Part shown: positions 43,891-53,950 of the stretch, piece by piece
Position numbering within the stretch: position 1 is the stretch's first letter
Layout: every line of letters begins with the position of its first letter
From: UBA8106 sp964569695
Lineage (GTDB): Bacteria > Acidobacteriota > Vicinamibacteria > Vicinamibacterales > UBA823
Assembly (NCBI GenBank): GCA_964569695.1
Contig: CAZMUA010000001.1
Coordinates: 1 to 64,000 of the forward strand
Length of the DNA: 64,000 nt
Direction: 5' to 3'
Made by a program: the position numbers and the translations under genes
The notes under the pieces: generated by a model
The model's database searches: none
What the model saw: the letters and a program-made list of their open reading frames with translations, nothing else
What the model was told of the DNA's origin: nothing

Positions 43891-46800
43891 TCAATCATAG
43901 CTGATTCGAGCGCTGTCCCTCAACTCAGTCAAGAGGCTAACGATGTTATGAAATAACCCCCCTGAAACAAGTGGATCGACCTCTACCGGCTTACGATGGT
44001 CTTTGTGAATAAATCCGGATTTTAATGATCCTGTCAACGCTTGCGCAGTCCACCAAGAACCCTTGCCTGAATCAATCATGGAATCCAAAGGCATGCCTTC
44101 AACACGCTGGGGTGTGCTGTGATCCCGCAAATCAACCTTGAGGATTCCTGGAGGAACAAGGGTGACATTCGGTCGATGGTGGACCCACTCAGCAAATCTA
44201 CCTAAATCTAGTGAAGCCTGACTTTGAAACTTGATTGTAAGTGTTCGTTTTTCTCGCTCTATCGATGTAATGCCAATCTCTTCCGCCATCATTCTGATTT
44301 TTGCATACTCGAATAAGTTGAGCAGGGACGAAGTTGGTGGACCGTAACGATCCCGAAGCTCATCAACCAGCTGCGTAAGCTCCGTATCACTGCAGACACT
44401 AGCTATTCGCCGGTATACGCTTAGTCTTTGATTCGTGTCTGAAATGTAATCCTCATCGATTCGTACGTCTATTCCGATGTTGACTGTAGCGCGAATCTCA
44501 TCTTCAACTTGAACCCCTTTCAGTTCGCGCACTGTGGACTCAAGTAGTTTCACATACATCTCAAATCCAATAGCATTAATGTGTCCGCTCTGTTCACCGC
44601 CAAGTAGATTACCGGCGCCACGAATTTCTAGATCAAGTGCAGCGATTCTAAAACCGCTACCCAACTCGCTAAATTCTCTTATTGCAGCGAGACGTTTTCT
44701 CGCCACGCTCGTCAAGGTATTTCTAGTCGGCACGAGCAGGTAGGCGTAAGCCCGGCGGTCGGATCGTCCGACCCGCCCTCGCAACTGATAGAGTTGTGCC
44801 AAGCCGAATTGGTGCGCCTCGTTAACAATGATTGTGTTTGCATTCGGAATATCGAGACCATTTTCGATTATCGTAGTAGCTATTAACACGTCAAACCGGT
44901 GGGTGACAAACCCCATCATGCAGTGCTCAAGCATTTCCTCGTTCATCTGTCCATGTGCCACGGCGACTCGTGCCTCTGGGACCAAGCGCTTTACTAAATC
45001 CACAATGGCATAAATTGATTCGACTCGGTTGTGCACCACATAGACTTGGCCACCGCGCGCCAACTCAGTTTTAATAGCACGTTCGATTGTTCGCCCGTCG
45101 AACTGAACGACATGTGTTTGAATTGCTAGGCGATCTTTTGGTGGAGTTTCAATTATCGACATGTCTCGTATGCCAGCGAGCGACATGTTGAGTGTCCGTG
45201 GAATCGGTGTGGCCGTCATTGTCAACACATCGACATGCTGACGAATCTGTTTGATGCGCTCCTTGTGAACGACGCCGAAGCGCTGCTCTTCATCCACGAC
45301 TAGTAGTCCCAGATTTCGAAAATCGACATCTTTCGATAAGAGTCGATGTGTTCCAACTACAATTTCAAGCGTGCCTTGTCTAATATCAGATAAGGTTTTT
45401 TCTTGCTCGTTTTTATTGTTAAACCTGCTGAGTAAGCCTACTCGCACTGGAAACGCCGCAAATCGTTCCTTGAGGGTCTGGGCGTGTTGAAATGCGAGTA
45501 CAGTTGTCGGCGCTAGAAGCGCTACCTGTTTGCCGTCGATAACTGCCTTAAAGGCAGCTCGGGCTGCCAGCTCGGTTTTGCCATAACCGACGTCGCCACA
45601 CAATAGACGGTCCATCGGCATGACTTGCTCCATGTCTTTCTTAATCTGTTTCATCGCCGTTTGCTGATCAGGGGTTAACTCGTGCTGGAAACCGTCTTCA
45701 AATTCCTGTTGCCAATTCGAATCAGAACCGAAGCTATATCCAGTAATAGCCTTACGTGCTGCGTACAATTTCAAGAGCTCTTCGGCCATGTCACGCATTG
45801 CGGCCTTGACCTTATTTTTCGCGCGCTCCCACGTCGCCCCCCCTAGTCGATCGAGCGACGGCGTGGAACCGCCCACGTACTTTTGCACCAGATCAAGATG
45901 CTTAACTGGAACGAAAAGTTTCGCGTTGTCCGCATACTGTAGTTCCATGAACTCCTGCAGTTCCAAACCGACCGCCAACTGACGCAAACCGACAAACATC
46001 CCCACACCATGATTGATATGCACGACGAAATCGCCTGCTTTCAGATCTCGAAAAGCGTTGACAAATGTGCGAGATAGAGAACGGCGTCGATCCGTCCTCG
46101 GCTGGTGGTCTTCAAACACATCAGCCTCTGTGTAAATTTGTAGTCTTCCCAGAGGCAGGCGAAACCCTTGGGTTAGTTGACCTATGACTACCCATACGGC
46201 GGTGGTCGGCTGGTCGTCATTGGTGGATTCGGGTGCGTTGGCCTCTACCCCGTAATCATTGAGTAATTCAATTGCTCTCTGGGCAGTCCCGGCAGTACTT
46301 ACCACAAACAAAACGTCGTCTTTCCGTTTCTGCGCTTGACGAATGTCGGCTATCCATTCAGCCAAGCGTCCTCGAAATTTAACAACCGATTGGCAGGCCT
46401 CGTGGACCGAATTGCCGTTAGCCAGACGCTCTCTTGAGTTATTTTTCTTGCTCGCCTTTCTGGCTTTTGGTGTCGGAAGCGCCAAGTCCAATTCACTAAA
46501 ACCAACTCCGTCTTCAAAAAAATCGTCGAGTCTCTCTCTTGGCGTGATCAAAGTTTCAGGACTAGGACTGCTCAAGTTTTCTGTAAGTGAGGTTTTGTAG
46601 CTAATCGTGATTTGATCAAACGTTTGGTTTAATTGCGCCATTATTTCGTCTTGCTCGGACAAGAAAACTGACGAACTTCTAATGTTTAAGTAATCTAAGA
46701 CTGATGCACTTTCGTTTAATGAATGGTCATTAACCCCAGCTACGAGTCTGTCCTGTAACGGGACAACCTCGACATGGTCCTCTGGTCCAGTCGACCGTTG

Positions 46801-47508
46801 CGTTGCTGGATCAAAGCGTCGAATCGACTCCACCATATCTCCGATAAACTCAATACGAACGGGTTTCGATTCATTCGCTGGAAAGAAATCAACCACACCG
46901 CCTCGGATACAGCATTCACCGTGTTTATCAACTGGGTCCTCTCTAACAAATCCGGCGACTTGCAGTACATCGCCAAGTGCGGTTGGTGTAATCTCATATC
47001 CCAGCGTCAGGTCGACGGAACTAGCGGTGATTTGTTCTGGTAAGCTCACGCGCATTACCAAAGCAGAAGCGGACGCGACAATGATTCTGACTCTATTGGT
47101 AACCAAACTATGCAAGACCCGAGCGCGCGCTGAGGCAATTTCAAAGTGTGGAGGCAAACCGCGATATGGATCAACTTCGTGAGAAGGAAAGGGTAGAACA
47201 ACCTGGTGAGCGAAAGATTCGGACAGGCCTTCGAGAGCGGTCAAAAAGAATCTGACATCAGCGGTCATCGAAGCCACACTGGCATCTGATGGCACCACCA
47301 GAATCGAAACTAAATTCTTGTGACGACCGGCCTTCGCTACAAAGAGTGCCTGCGCAGAAGGGCTGAGACCAGTTATCGCCTTGGCCTCGCCCTCGAAGCC
47401 AGCTCGTTTCACTGCTGTCTTAAGTAATGTCTGCAAGCCGAAGGAAGTCGACGTCGGCATGATTACATCAACGTCTAGTGGATCCATTTGAATCCACGAT
47501 CTTAACAT
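43891..47508 (-). CDS. mfd: Transcription-repair coupling factor
   Basis: About 1205 residues from the ATG at 47508. Releases RNA polymerase stalled at DNA damage and recruits UvrA. Domains in order: UvrB-like N-terminus (VLPFPSHEVDPYRGLPPHFE, VDFFPANESKPVRIEF), the polymerase-interaction domain (GDFVVHINHGVGMFVGL), the translocase with Walker A GDVGYGKTELAARAAF, DEEQRFGVVHKE and LRGRVGRSDRRAYAYLL, and the C-terminal autoinhibitory domain. Full length for the family. A Cys, Met or metal motif is not expected. Confidence 0.96.
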   Translation of the reverse strand: MLRSWIQMDPLDVDVIMPTSTSFGLQTLLKTAVKRAGFEGEAKAITGLSPSAQALFVAKAGRHKNLVSILVVPSDASVASMTADVRFFLTALEGLSESFAHQVVLPFPSHEVDPYRGLPPHFEIASARARVLHSLVTNRVRIIVASASALVMRVSLPEQITASSVDLTLGYEITPTALGDVLQVAGFVREDPVDKHGECCIRGGVVDFFPANESKPVRIEFIGDMVESIRRFDPATQRSTGPEDHVEVVPLQDRLVAGVNDHSLNESASVLDYLNIRSSSVFLSEQDEIMAQLNQTFDQITISYKTSLTENLSSPSPETLITPRERLDDFFEDGVGFSELDLALPTPKARKASKKNNSRERLANGNSVHEACQSVVKFRGRLAEWIADIRQAQKRKDDVLFVVSTAGTAQRAIELLNDYGVEANAPESTNDDQPTTAVWVVIGQLTQGFRLPLGRLQIYTEADVFEDHQPRTDRRRSLSRTFVNAFRDLKAGDFVVHINHGVGMFVGLRQLAVGLELQEFMELQYADNAKLFVPVKHLDLVQKYVGGSTPSLDRLGGATWERAKNKVKAAMRDMAEELLKLYAARKAITGYSFGSDSNWQQEFEDGFQHELTPDQQTAMKQIKKDMEQVMPMDRLLCGDVGYGKTELAARAAFKAVIDGKQVALLAPTTVLAFQHAQTLKERFAAFPVRVGLLSRFNNKNEQEKTLSDIRQGTLEIVVGTHRLLSKDVDFRNLGLLVVDEEQRFGVVHKERIKQIRQHVDVLTMTATPIPRTLNMSLAGIRDMSIIETPPKDRLAIQTHVVQFDGRTIERAIKTELARGGQVYVVHNRVESIYAIVDLVKRLVPEARVAVAHGQMNEEMLEHCMMGFVTHRFDVLIATTIIENGLDIPNANTIIVNEAHQFGLAQLYQLRGRVGRSDRRAYAYLLVPTRNTLTSVARKRLAAIREFSELGSGFRIAALDLEIRGAGNLLGGEQSGHINAIGFEMYVKLLESTVRELKGVQVEDEIRATVNIGIDVRIDEDYISDTNQRLSVYRRIASVCSDTELTQLVDELRDRYGPPTSSLLNLFEYAKIRMMAEEIGITSIEREKRTLTIKFQSQASLDLGRFAEWVHHRPNVTLVPPGILKVDLRDHSTPQRVEGMPLDSMIDSGKGSWWTAQALTGSLKSGFIHKDHRKPVEVDPLVSGGLFHNIVSLLTELRDSARISYD

Positions 47509-47541
47509 TTCCAACTGAGCGAGAGGAGGCTACAAGAAAAG

Positions 47542-48018
47542 TTACCGGGCCACACGCTTTATCCGCTCGATGAGTGCTGTGGTTGAGTAGCCAGTTTCTA
47601 CAGAGACACGGACAACGCGACCACCGGCACTCTCTACTGTATCGCGTCCAACAATCTGGTCAGCCGGCCAATCAGCACCTTTAACGAGCACATCCGGTAC
47701 GATTTCTCGAATAATTAAATTAGGCTTGTTTTCATTGAAAATGATAACGGCATCCACGCAATCTAAAGCTAGCAGCACTTCGGCGCGTTCACTCTCGGTA
47801 ACAACCGGACGAGTAACACCTTTAATGCTGTTAGCGGACGCGTCCGAATTGATGCCCACTATAAGAAGGTCGCCCTCGCGAGCCGCCGCCTGAAGAAACC
47901 GTACATGCCCTGGGTGGAGTAAATCAAAAACACCGTTGGTAAAAACTACACGCTGTCCAGCCATGCGAGCCTTGACCGCCATTGCCGCAGCAGCAGAGCC
48001 CTCTGGAAGAAGCATCAA
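47542..48018 (-). CDS. rfaE2: D-glycero-beta-D-manno-heptose 1-phosphate adenylyltransferase
   Basis: 158 residues, matching a stand-alone version of the HldE C-terminal domain. Nucleotidyltransferase fold: FTNGVFDLLHPGHVRFL contains the HxGH motif, and TGYSTTALIERI the ATP-binding close. It makes ADP-heptose precursor for lipopolysaccharide or S-layer glycans, or activates a related sugar phosphate. Cytoplasmic. Next to the Wzt exporter gene, consistent with envelope glycan synthesis. Confidence 0.92.
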   Translation of the reverse strand: MMLLPEGSAAAAMAVKARMAGQRVVFTNGVFDLLHPGHVRFLQAAAREGDLLIVGINSDASANSIKGVTRPVVTESERAEVLLALDCVDAVIIFNENKPNLIIREIVPDVLVKGADWPADQIVGRDTVESAGGRVVRVSVETGYSTTALIERIKRVAR

Positions 48019-48052
48019 TAATTCACCAACAAAAGTTCAATTGAGTGGTCCA

Positions 48053-49366
48053 TTATTCCACCGGCCCGGTAAAACGAACGTTTGAGGGAAACTTCCATTT
48101 ATGGTGTGGCCGGTAAATGCCTACGTCATTCGTTCGCGACTTCACACGAAATGTGTATAGCAACCGGTGGTAATCGTAGGGATACCCGTCACGTTTATGA
48201 ACTGCGACGTCTAGCTTGTACGTCCCTGCAACGAGGTCAAGGCTCTCTATCGTAAAGTCGACCGTGCCCTCACCAACTATTTCCTTAGATACCAGTTGTT
48301 CGAGATCAGTGTTTGTCCCATAACAACAAACGCCATCCGCATTAAAGAGCCCGACTCCGAAGACAAAGTCTGACACTGGTTTTTCCGCATTTGTGTGCAC
48401 GCGCACAGACATTCGATCGCCCGAATGAAAGACATGTGCAGACTTACCATCATCACCGACCAGTGTAACGTCCAATATTTCAACTTCGCGAGAGCCCCAT
48501 CTACCCTCTGCAACTTGAAACATGTCATCCATTGAAGCTTCACCGGTTGTCGGTGGCTCGGACCTCGTTTCACTCATCTTACGAGTTTTTATATCGTCAG
48601 CTTTGAGTTGCTGTTCCTCTTGGTTTTCTACGTGCGACAGATAGGCGTCGACAACACGTTTCGGGTCGCCAACCGACTTAATAAGACCAGAATCTAACCA
48701 AACTGCATCATCACAAAAACGTTCGACAAGAGAAAGCGAGTGTGTCACTAGAAGAATTGTCTTGCCACGCCGACGGAACTCTGCGAATTTATCTAGACAC
48801 TTGTGTGTAAATCCTTGGTCGCCAACCGCTAAGATTTCGTCCACCAAGAGCACGTCCGGATTGACGTGAATCGCGACTGCAAAACCGAGTCGCGCGTACA
48901 TGCCTGATGAATAAGTCTTGACCGGCGCGTCAATAAATTCTTCCAACTCGGCGAACTCAACAATCTCTTCAAACTTTTGCACAACTTCTCGCTTGGATAG
49001 ACCAAGCATAATGCCGTTAATAAAGATGTTTTCCCGGCCTGAAATCTCAGGATGAAATCCAGCGCCCAATTCAATTAAGGCAGAAATACGGCCTCTTACA
49101 CTCACCGTCCCGCTAGTAGGCTTTGTGATGCCTGCCACCAGTTTGAGTAAGGTGCTCTTTCCTGAACCATTTGGACCAATTACACCAACGGTCTCTCCTG
49201 CCTCCACCCGTAGGGAAACATCTTGTAAAGCCGTGAAGGTTTCAGCCGGTTTGAGATCTGTAATTAAACTTCCAGACAATAGAGCGCTCTTGAGTGTGGC
49301 GAATTGTCGTCGGCGACCATACCGGCGGTAGGTTTTGGTGGCATGATCTATGTCAATTGCGTGCAT
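48053..49366 (-). CDS. wzt: Polysaccharide ABC transporter ATP-binding protein (Wzt-like)
   Basis: 437 residues from the ATG at 49366. The ABC domain has GPNGSGKST, signature YSSGMYARLGFAVA and LLVDEILAVGD. The last 170 residues form a Wzt-type carbohydrate-binding domain (VEILDVTLVGDDGKSAHVF, NADGVCCYGTNTDLE), which reads a terminal modification of O-antigen-like chains before export. Works with the Wzm-like permease encoded directly upstream (16-bp gap). Confidence 0.93.
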   Translation of the reverse strand: MHAIDIDHATKTYRRYGRRRQFATLKSALLSGSLITDLKPAETFTALQDVSLRVEAGETVGVIGPNGSGKSTLLKLVAGITKPTSGTVSVRGRISALIELGAGFHPEISGRENIFINGIMLGLSKREVVQKFEEIVEFAELEEFIDAPVKTYSSGMYARLGFAVAIHVNPDVLLVDEILAVGDQGFTHKCLDKFAEFRRRGKTILLVTHSLSLVERFCDDAVWLDSGLIKSVGDPKRVVDAYLSHVENQEEQQLKADDIKTRKMSETRSEPPTTGEASMDDMFQVAEGRWGSREVEILDVTLVGDDGKSAHVFHSGDRMSVRVHTNAEKPVSDFVFGVGLFNADGVCCYGTNTDLEQLVSKEIVGEGTVDFTIESLDLVAGTYKLDVAVHKRDGYPYDYHRLLYTFRVKSRTNDVGIYRPHHKWKFPSNVRFTGPVE

Positions 49367-49382
49367 GGTAATAGGCCTTGCT

Positions 49383-50177
49383 TTAAACTTCTTCCGCAAA
49401 AGAGTCACGCAGCCGATCGAACAAGAAATAACCAACTAAGAACAACACAATGGATGCAGCGCCAAGCGTCAGCAGCCATTTTAAGTGTCCGAATGGACCG
49501 TCATAAAATAAAATTTCTTGATAAGAAACAGCAAGGTGAGTAAACGGGTTCATGTCTAGATATCGCTTGCCGCCAGCCGGAGCCATCGACATCGGATAGA
49601 TGATAGGCGTCGCAAAAAACCAAAAAGTCAGAAGGTTGGAAAGGATATCTTTGATGTCGCGAAAGTGTACTGTGAGCGCAGAAACGATCAGACTTAGGCC
49701 GAGCGTTAATATTAGCTGTACCAAAATCACAAACGGAAACCAAATCAGTTCGTTGAGCTGAAGCGGAATAGAATAGTAAATTAGAAATCCGACTAGTATC
49801 GGCAATCCTAAAAAGAAGTGCACCATGTTCGCTAAGACTGTTACGATCGGCAACACCTCAGCCGGAAATAACACCTTCTTAATGAGATTCCCGCCAGCAA
49901 TCAAGACACCGGACGACTCAATTAATGACGCGGAAAACCAAGTCCACGGAAGAATCCCACAAAACATGAACAACGCGTACGGCTCGACCGACGCAGGTCG
50001 AATTCCTGGGAGCACGGTATTAAACACAAACGAGTAGATTAAGAGGAGGAGCAGGGGATTAATGAATGACCAAAAAAACCCAAGCACCGAACCTCGGTAA
50101 CGCGCCTTTAGCTCGCGTGCCACCAAGCTTTGAATTAACCCTCGATACCGAGGTAATTGAAGAAGGTTATGGATCAT
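49383..50177 (-). CDS. wzm: Polysaccharide ABC-2 transporter permease (Wzm-like)
   Basis: 264 residues from the ATG at 50177; a TTG at 50192 is the alternative. ABC-2 permease with six membrane segments, the cytoplasmic amphipathic start RELKARYRGSVLGFFWSFINP, and PIIYPMSMAP. Forms the membrane channel for polysaccharide export with Wzt. The start overlaps the PP2C gene end by about 11 bp, so phosphatase and exporter are in one transcription unit. Confidence 0.92.
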   Translation of the reverse strand: MIHNLLQLPRYRGLIQSLVARELKARYRGSVLGFFWSFINPLLLLLIYSFVFNTVLPGIRPASVEPYALFMFCGILPWTWFSASLIESSGVLIAGGNLIKKVLFPAEVLPIVTVLANMVHFFLGLPILVGFLIYYSIPLQLNELIWFPFVILVQLILTLGLSLIVSALTVHFRDIKDILSNLLTFWFFATPIIYPMSMAPAGGKRYLDMNPFTHLAVSYQEILFYDGPFGHLKWLLTLGAASIVLFLVGYFLFDRLRDSFAEEV

Positions 50178-50961
50178 CGATCTGAAGGACAAGTGTAGTT
50201 ATATTATCAGGCCCGCCACCTGCGTTCGCTGCCTCAACTAGATTGTTACATACTGTTTCAAGCGTGACCGATTGACTTAGCAATTCCTTAATTCGTTCGT
50301 CAGAAACGACCGCAAATAGACCATCCGAGCAAATCAAGAAGCGGTCCCCTATTTCTAACTCGTATTCATTAAGATCGACATTTGGATCTTCAGCCCCAGA
50401 AAGTGCGCGGGTTACAATATTCCGCCAAGGATGCTTCCGCGCGGCGCTCGGTGTCAGTTCACCGGCTTGCACCTGCTCTTGGACCCACGAGTGGTCGGTC
50501 GTTAGTTGTTTAAGCTGACCGCACCGAAGGCGATAGATCCGGCTATCGCCGACGTGCGCAATCGCTGCCAGACGATCACTAACCACTATTGCTGAGGCAG
50601 TTGTGGCCATACCATTCAAATGCTCCGCCCCTGCAATCTTAGAAGCAAGCGCGCGATTCGCTAACCGAAACGCAAACTGGGCTCGATTGGCAGTTACACT
50701 AATTTTCGCGTTAAGCGGAAATGGCCAATTATCCTCCATACGAGTGGTCTTGGTTTCTTGCATAAAGTTTTCAATCGTTTTTACGACGAGTCGCGAAGCC
50801 ACCTCGCCAGCAACATGACCACCCATGCCATCTGCTACCAAAAAGAGGCCGAGGTCTGGCCGCGCACATTCGCTGTCCTCGTTCGAAGAACGTAGCAATC
50901 CTCTATCGGAGGTTACGGCACAAGAAACACGCATTCCAACACCTGCAGTTTGATCTTTCAT
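50167..50961 (-). CDS. PP2C-family serine/threonine phosphatase (Stp/PrpC-like)
   Basis: 264 residues, cytosolic. PP2C metal motifs: RSSNEDSECARPDLG, FLVADGMGGHVAGEVAS, IAHVGDSRIYRLR, LICSDGLF and GGPDNITTLVL. It reverses Ser/Thr phosphorylation by Hanks-type kinases; no such kinase gene is in the window. Upstream of and overlapping the Wzm-like permease gene, which may point to phospho-control of envelope export, an inference. Confidence 0.93.
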   Translation of the reverse strand: MKDQTAGVGMRVSCAVTSDRGLLRSSNEDSECARPDLGLFLVADGMGGHVAGEVASRLVVKTIENFMQETKTTRMEDNWPFPLNAKISVTANRAQFAFRLANRALASKIAGAEHLNGMATTASAIVVSDRLAAIAHVGDSRIYRLRCGQLKQLTTDHSWVQEQVQAGELTPSAARKHPWRNIVTRALSGAEDPNVDLNEYELEIGDRFLICSDGLFAVVSDERIKELLSQSVTLETVCNNLVEAANAGGGPDNITTLVLQIDDP

Positions 50962-51053
50962 GCAACAGCGCCAAATACAAGTCAGCGCCGTCGTGGTTAC
51001 TGTGTTTGGGACTATGATAGCTGACTTCGGTGTTCGTAGTTTGAATGACGGTG

Positions 51054-51479
51054 TTAGGGTGCGCTCGCCTGTGCTTTTAATGAAACTTGCAGCCTGACCA
51101 AAGACCTGCGCAACGCAAGCTGTGCCCGTGTAAAATCGACTTCGGCAGAGCGTCGTCTTAACTGGCTTTCTGCTCTTTCACGAGCTTCAGTGGCTCTATC
51201 ACGGTCAATCTCTTCGGCCAGCTCGGCTACTGTGGCTAGAATCGTTACCTTGTCTGGTAAAACCTCCACATAACCAAGCGAAACAGCCAAGTAGGACTGC
51301 TTTGAACCAATGCGGTACCAAATATGGCCAATATTGAGATTGGCAAGAAGCGGTGTGTGGCCAGGTAACACTCCCAAGTATCCATCTGAGCCGGGGACCT
51401 GCACTTCGTCCACGTTTAGTTCGACGAGTGATCGCTCAGGAGTAGTGATATGTAGTGCTAACTGAGAAGGTAGTGCCAT
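51054..51479 (-). CDS. atpC: ATP synthase F1 epsilon subunit
   Basis: 141 residues. Central-stalk subunit with the beta-sandwich start (LHITTPERSLVELNVDEVQVPGSDGYLGVLPGHTPLL) and the two C-terminal helices (DRDRATEARERAESQLRRR), which can inhibit ATP hydrolysis. Last gene of the b'-b-delta-alpha-gamma-beta-epsilon operon. Confidence 0.95.
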   Translation of the reverse strand: MALPSQLALHITTPERSLVELNVDEVQVPGSDGYLGVLPGHTPLLANLNIGHIWYRIGSKQSYLAVSLGYVEVLPDKVTILATVAELAEEIDRDRATEARERAESQLRRRSAEVDFTRAQLALRRSLVRLQVSLKAQASAP

Positions 51480-51514
51480 TGTCTGTCTTACGTCGCTAGA
51501 TGAACCAACAAGAA

Positions 51515-52984
51515 CTACGCCGCTTTTATTTTTTCCGCTTTCTCGATAGCTTCCGCAACCGTACCAACAAGATAAAATGCTTGCTCTGGTAGATCGTCGT
51601 GTTTTCCTTCAACAATTTCCTTAAAATCGCGAACCGTATCAGCAATCGGGACATACTTCCCAGGAATTCCAGTGAATTGCTCTGCCACAAAGAATGGCTG
51701 CGATAGGAATCTTTGCAGTTTTCTAGCGCGGCTTACGGTGAGCTTGTCTTCCTCGGAAAGCTCGTCAATGCCTAGAATAGCAATAATGTCTTGCAGATCC
51801 TTATATCGCTGCAGTACTTGTTTCACCTGACGGGCTACCTCATAATGCTCGTCACCGATGACTCGGGGATCGAGAATGCGTGAAGAGGAAGCCAGTGGAT
51901 CGACTGCCGGATAGATGCCCAACTCAGCGATTGATCGTGACAGGTTTGTTGTTGCGTCCAGGTGTGCGAACGTCGTCGCAGGTGCAGGATCAGTATAGTC
52001 ATCAGCTGGGACGTAAATCGCTTGCACTGATGTGATCGATCCTTGTTTTGTGGAGGTAATCCGCTCCTGCAACTCTCCCATCTCTGTAAGGAGTGTCGGC
52101 TGGTAACCTACAGCGGATGGCATGCGGCCCAACAGTGCCGATACTTCGGAACCCGCTTGTGTGAATCGAAAAATATTATCAATAAACAACAACACGTCTT
52201 TGTTCTCTGCATCACGGAAGTACTCGGCGACCGTCAAGGCGCTCAAGCCCACTCGCAGCCGCGCGCCTGGTGGCTCCGTCATTTGACCATACACGAGTGC
52301 GGCACGAGATTTTTCCTGGTCTTCTGTGTTAATAACCCCGCTTTCTTGCATCTCAAGCCACAGGTCATTTCCTTCACGGGTACGCTCTCCCACCCCTCCA
52401 AAAACCGACACTCCGCCGTGTTTTAAAGCGATATTATGGATTAATTCCATAATAATGACTGTCTTGCCGACACCCGCACCACCAAATAGTCCAATCTTGC
52501 CACCACGAAGGTACGGTTCAAGTAAATCAATAACCTTGATACCGGTCTCGAACATCTGTAATTCAGTAGATTGGTCTTCAAGCAATGGTGCAGGACGGTG
52601 GATTGGCCAACGCTCAGCTGTGTCAATTTTACGGTCAGGAAAATCAACGGGCTCACCTAGTACATTCAGCACGCGCCCGAGTGTTTGGGGGCCAACTGGT
52701 ACAGTAATCTGTTCGCCCAAGTCGATAGCTCGCATCCCCCGCTGCATTCCTTCAGTCGGTTTCATCGCGACTGCTCGCACACGGTTCTCTCCAAGATGTT
52801 GCTCCACTTCTGCAATGACGTCGATCTCAACATCTGTCCCTGATGTGTCGTCGGACACGATACGCAAGGCATTGTAAATAGCAGGGAGGTGGCCGCCTTG
52901 GAATTCGACATCCAAAACTGGTCCAATAATTTGAATTACTTTTCCGATTTTTTGCTCTGTGGTTGCTCCGTTTGACATGCTCAT
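51515..52984 (-). CDS. atpD: ATP synthase F1 beta subunit
   Basis: 489 residues; catalytic subunit. Walker A GGAGVGKT, the catalytic Glu region GGVGERTREGNDL, DNIFRFTQAGSEVSALLGRMPSAVGYQPTL pattern and the AxATFAHLDATTNLSR signature are all intact. Converts ADP and phosphate to ATP as gamma rotates. Preceded by gamma with a 55-bp gap. Confidence 0.98.
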   Translation of the reverse strand: MSMSNGATTEQKIGKVIQIIGPVLDVEFQGGHLPAIYNALRIVSDDTSGTDVEIDVIAEVEQHLGENRVRAVAMKPTEGMQRGMRAIDLGEQITVPVGPQTLGRVLNVLGEPVDFPDRKIDTAERWPIHRPAPLLEDQSTELQMFETGIKVIDLLEPYLRGGKIGLFGGAGVGKTVIIMELIHNIALKHGGVSVFGGVGERTREGNDLWLEMQESGVINTEDQEKSRAALVYGQMTEPPGARLRVGLSALTVAEYFRDAENKDVLLFIDNIFRFTQAGSEVSALLGRMPSAVGYQPTLLTEMGELQERITSTKQGSITSVQAIYVPADDYTDPAPATTFAHLDATTNLSRSIAELGIYPAVDPLASSSRILDPRVIGDEHYEVARQVKQVLQRYKDLQDIIAILGIDELSEEDKLTVSRARKLQRFLSQPFFVAEQFTGIPGKYVPIADTVRDFKEIVEGKHDDLPEQAFYLVGTVAEAIEKAEKIKAA

Positions 52985-53039
52985 TATTCCTCGTGTCCTA
53001 CGTTAGTTACCGCAAGCTCTTAGCTAGCGGTGTTCGAAA

Positions 53040-53927
53040 CTATGAGGCTTCCGCGCCCGAGACCACTTCAATAATCTCTCTGGTAATAGCCGCTTGGCGC
53101 ACCTTGTTCATATGCAACGTCAGTTGTTCAATTAACTCTCCCGAGTTTTTAGTGGCTGCATCCATGGCTGTCATCCGTGCCGCATGTTCGGCTGCTGCTG
53201 ACTCCAGCAGAGCGCGAAACGTTTGCACCTCGACGTGGTGTGGTAGCAGGTCCTCAAGAATTCCTTCTGGGGTCGGCTCATAAAGGTAGTCAATACTTGC
53301 AGTTCCATCGCCAGGTATCTCGGCCGCCAGTGCCTCCTTCTCTAACTCTGCAATTGGAAGAAGCCGTTCGACCACAACTCTTTGCTGCAAAATAGACTTG
53401 AATTCGTTATAGACCAAATACACTGAATTAACCGCTTGTTTCGTAAATTTTTTAATCGCAACTTCCGTGATCGCTTGAGCGTGGCCAAAACTTAAGCTAG
53501 AAAATAGGTTGACGTTCTCATAACAAACTTCAAAGCCTTTCGGTGTAAAAAAGTCTCGGCCTTTTCGACCAATGAGCCCCAAGGCAACTTCATTGGTTGA
53601 GTGCTTATCAACAAAACCAGTAGCAGACCTTACGATGTTCGTATTGAAACCGCCACATAGTCCTTTATCAGCTGTGATAACAAAAAGCAGGGTCCGGCTA
53701 TCAGCGTGTGACTCTGGCCTCTGAAGCAAAGGATGTAGCGATGTGTCAACCCGCATTGCCAACCTGTTGAGCATTCGGAGCATCTCGTTCGCAAAGGGGC
53801 GAGCTCCCAGAATGCGATCTTGCGCGCGGCGTAATTTGGAAGCCGCGATCATTTTCATTGCCTTCGTGATTTGCTGCGTCGACTTGACCGCACGTACACG
53901 ACGTCGCATGTCTAAAAGGGATGGCAT
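53040..53927 (-). CDS. atpG: ATP synthase F1 gamma subunit
   Basis: 295 residues. Central rotor shaft: starts with the coiled coil MRRRVRAVKSTQQITKAMKMIAASKLRRAQ and ends with MDAATKNSGELIEQLTLHMNKVRQAAITREIIEVVSGAEA. The middle has VITADKGLCGGFNTN. Full length. Between alpha and beta in the operon. Confidence 0.97.
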   Translation of the reverse strand: MPSLLDMRRRVRAVKSTQQITKAMKMIAASKLRRAQDRILGARPFANEMLRMLNRLAMRVDTSLHPLLQRPESHADSRTLLFVITADKGLCGGFNTNIVRSATGFVDKHSTNEVALGLIGRKGRDFFTPKGFEVCYENVNLFSSLSFGHAQAITEVAIKKFTKQAVNSVYLVYNEFKSILQQRVVVERLLPIAELEKEALAAEIPGDGTASIDYLYEPTPEGILEDLLPHHVEVQTFRALLESAAAEHAARMTAMDAATKNSGELIEQLTLHMNKVRQAAITREIIEVVSGAEAS

Positions 53928-53950
53928 CGTTCTAACTTTAGGTCCTTGGA

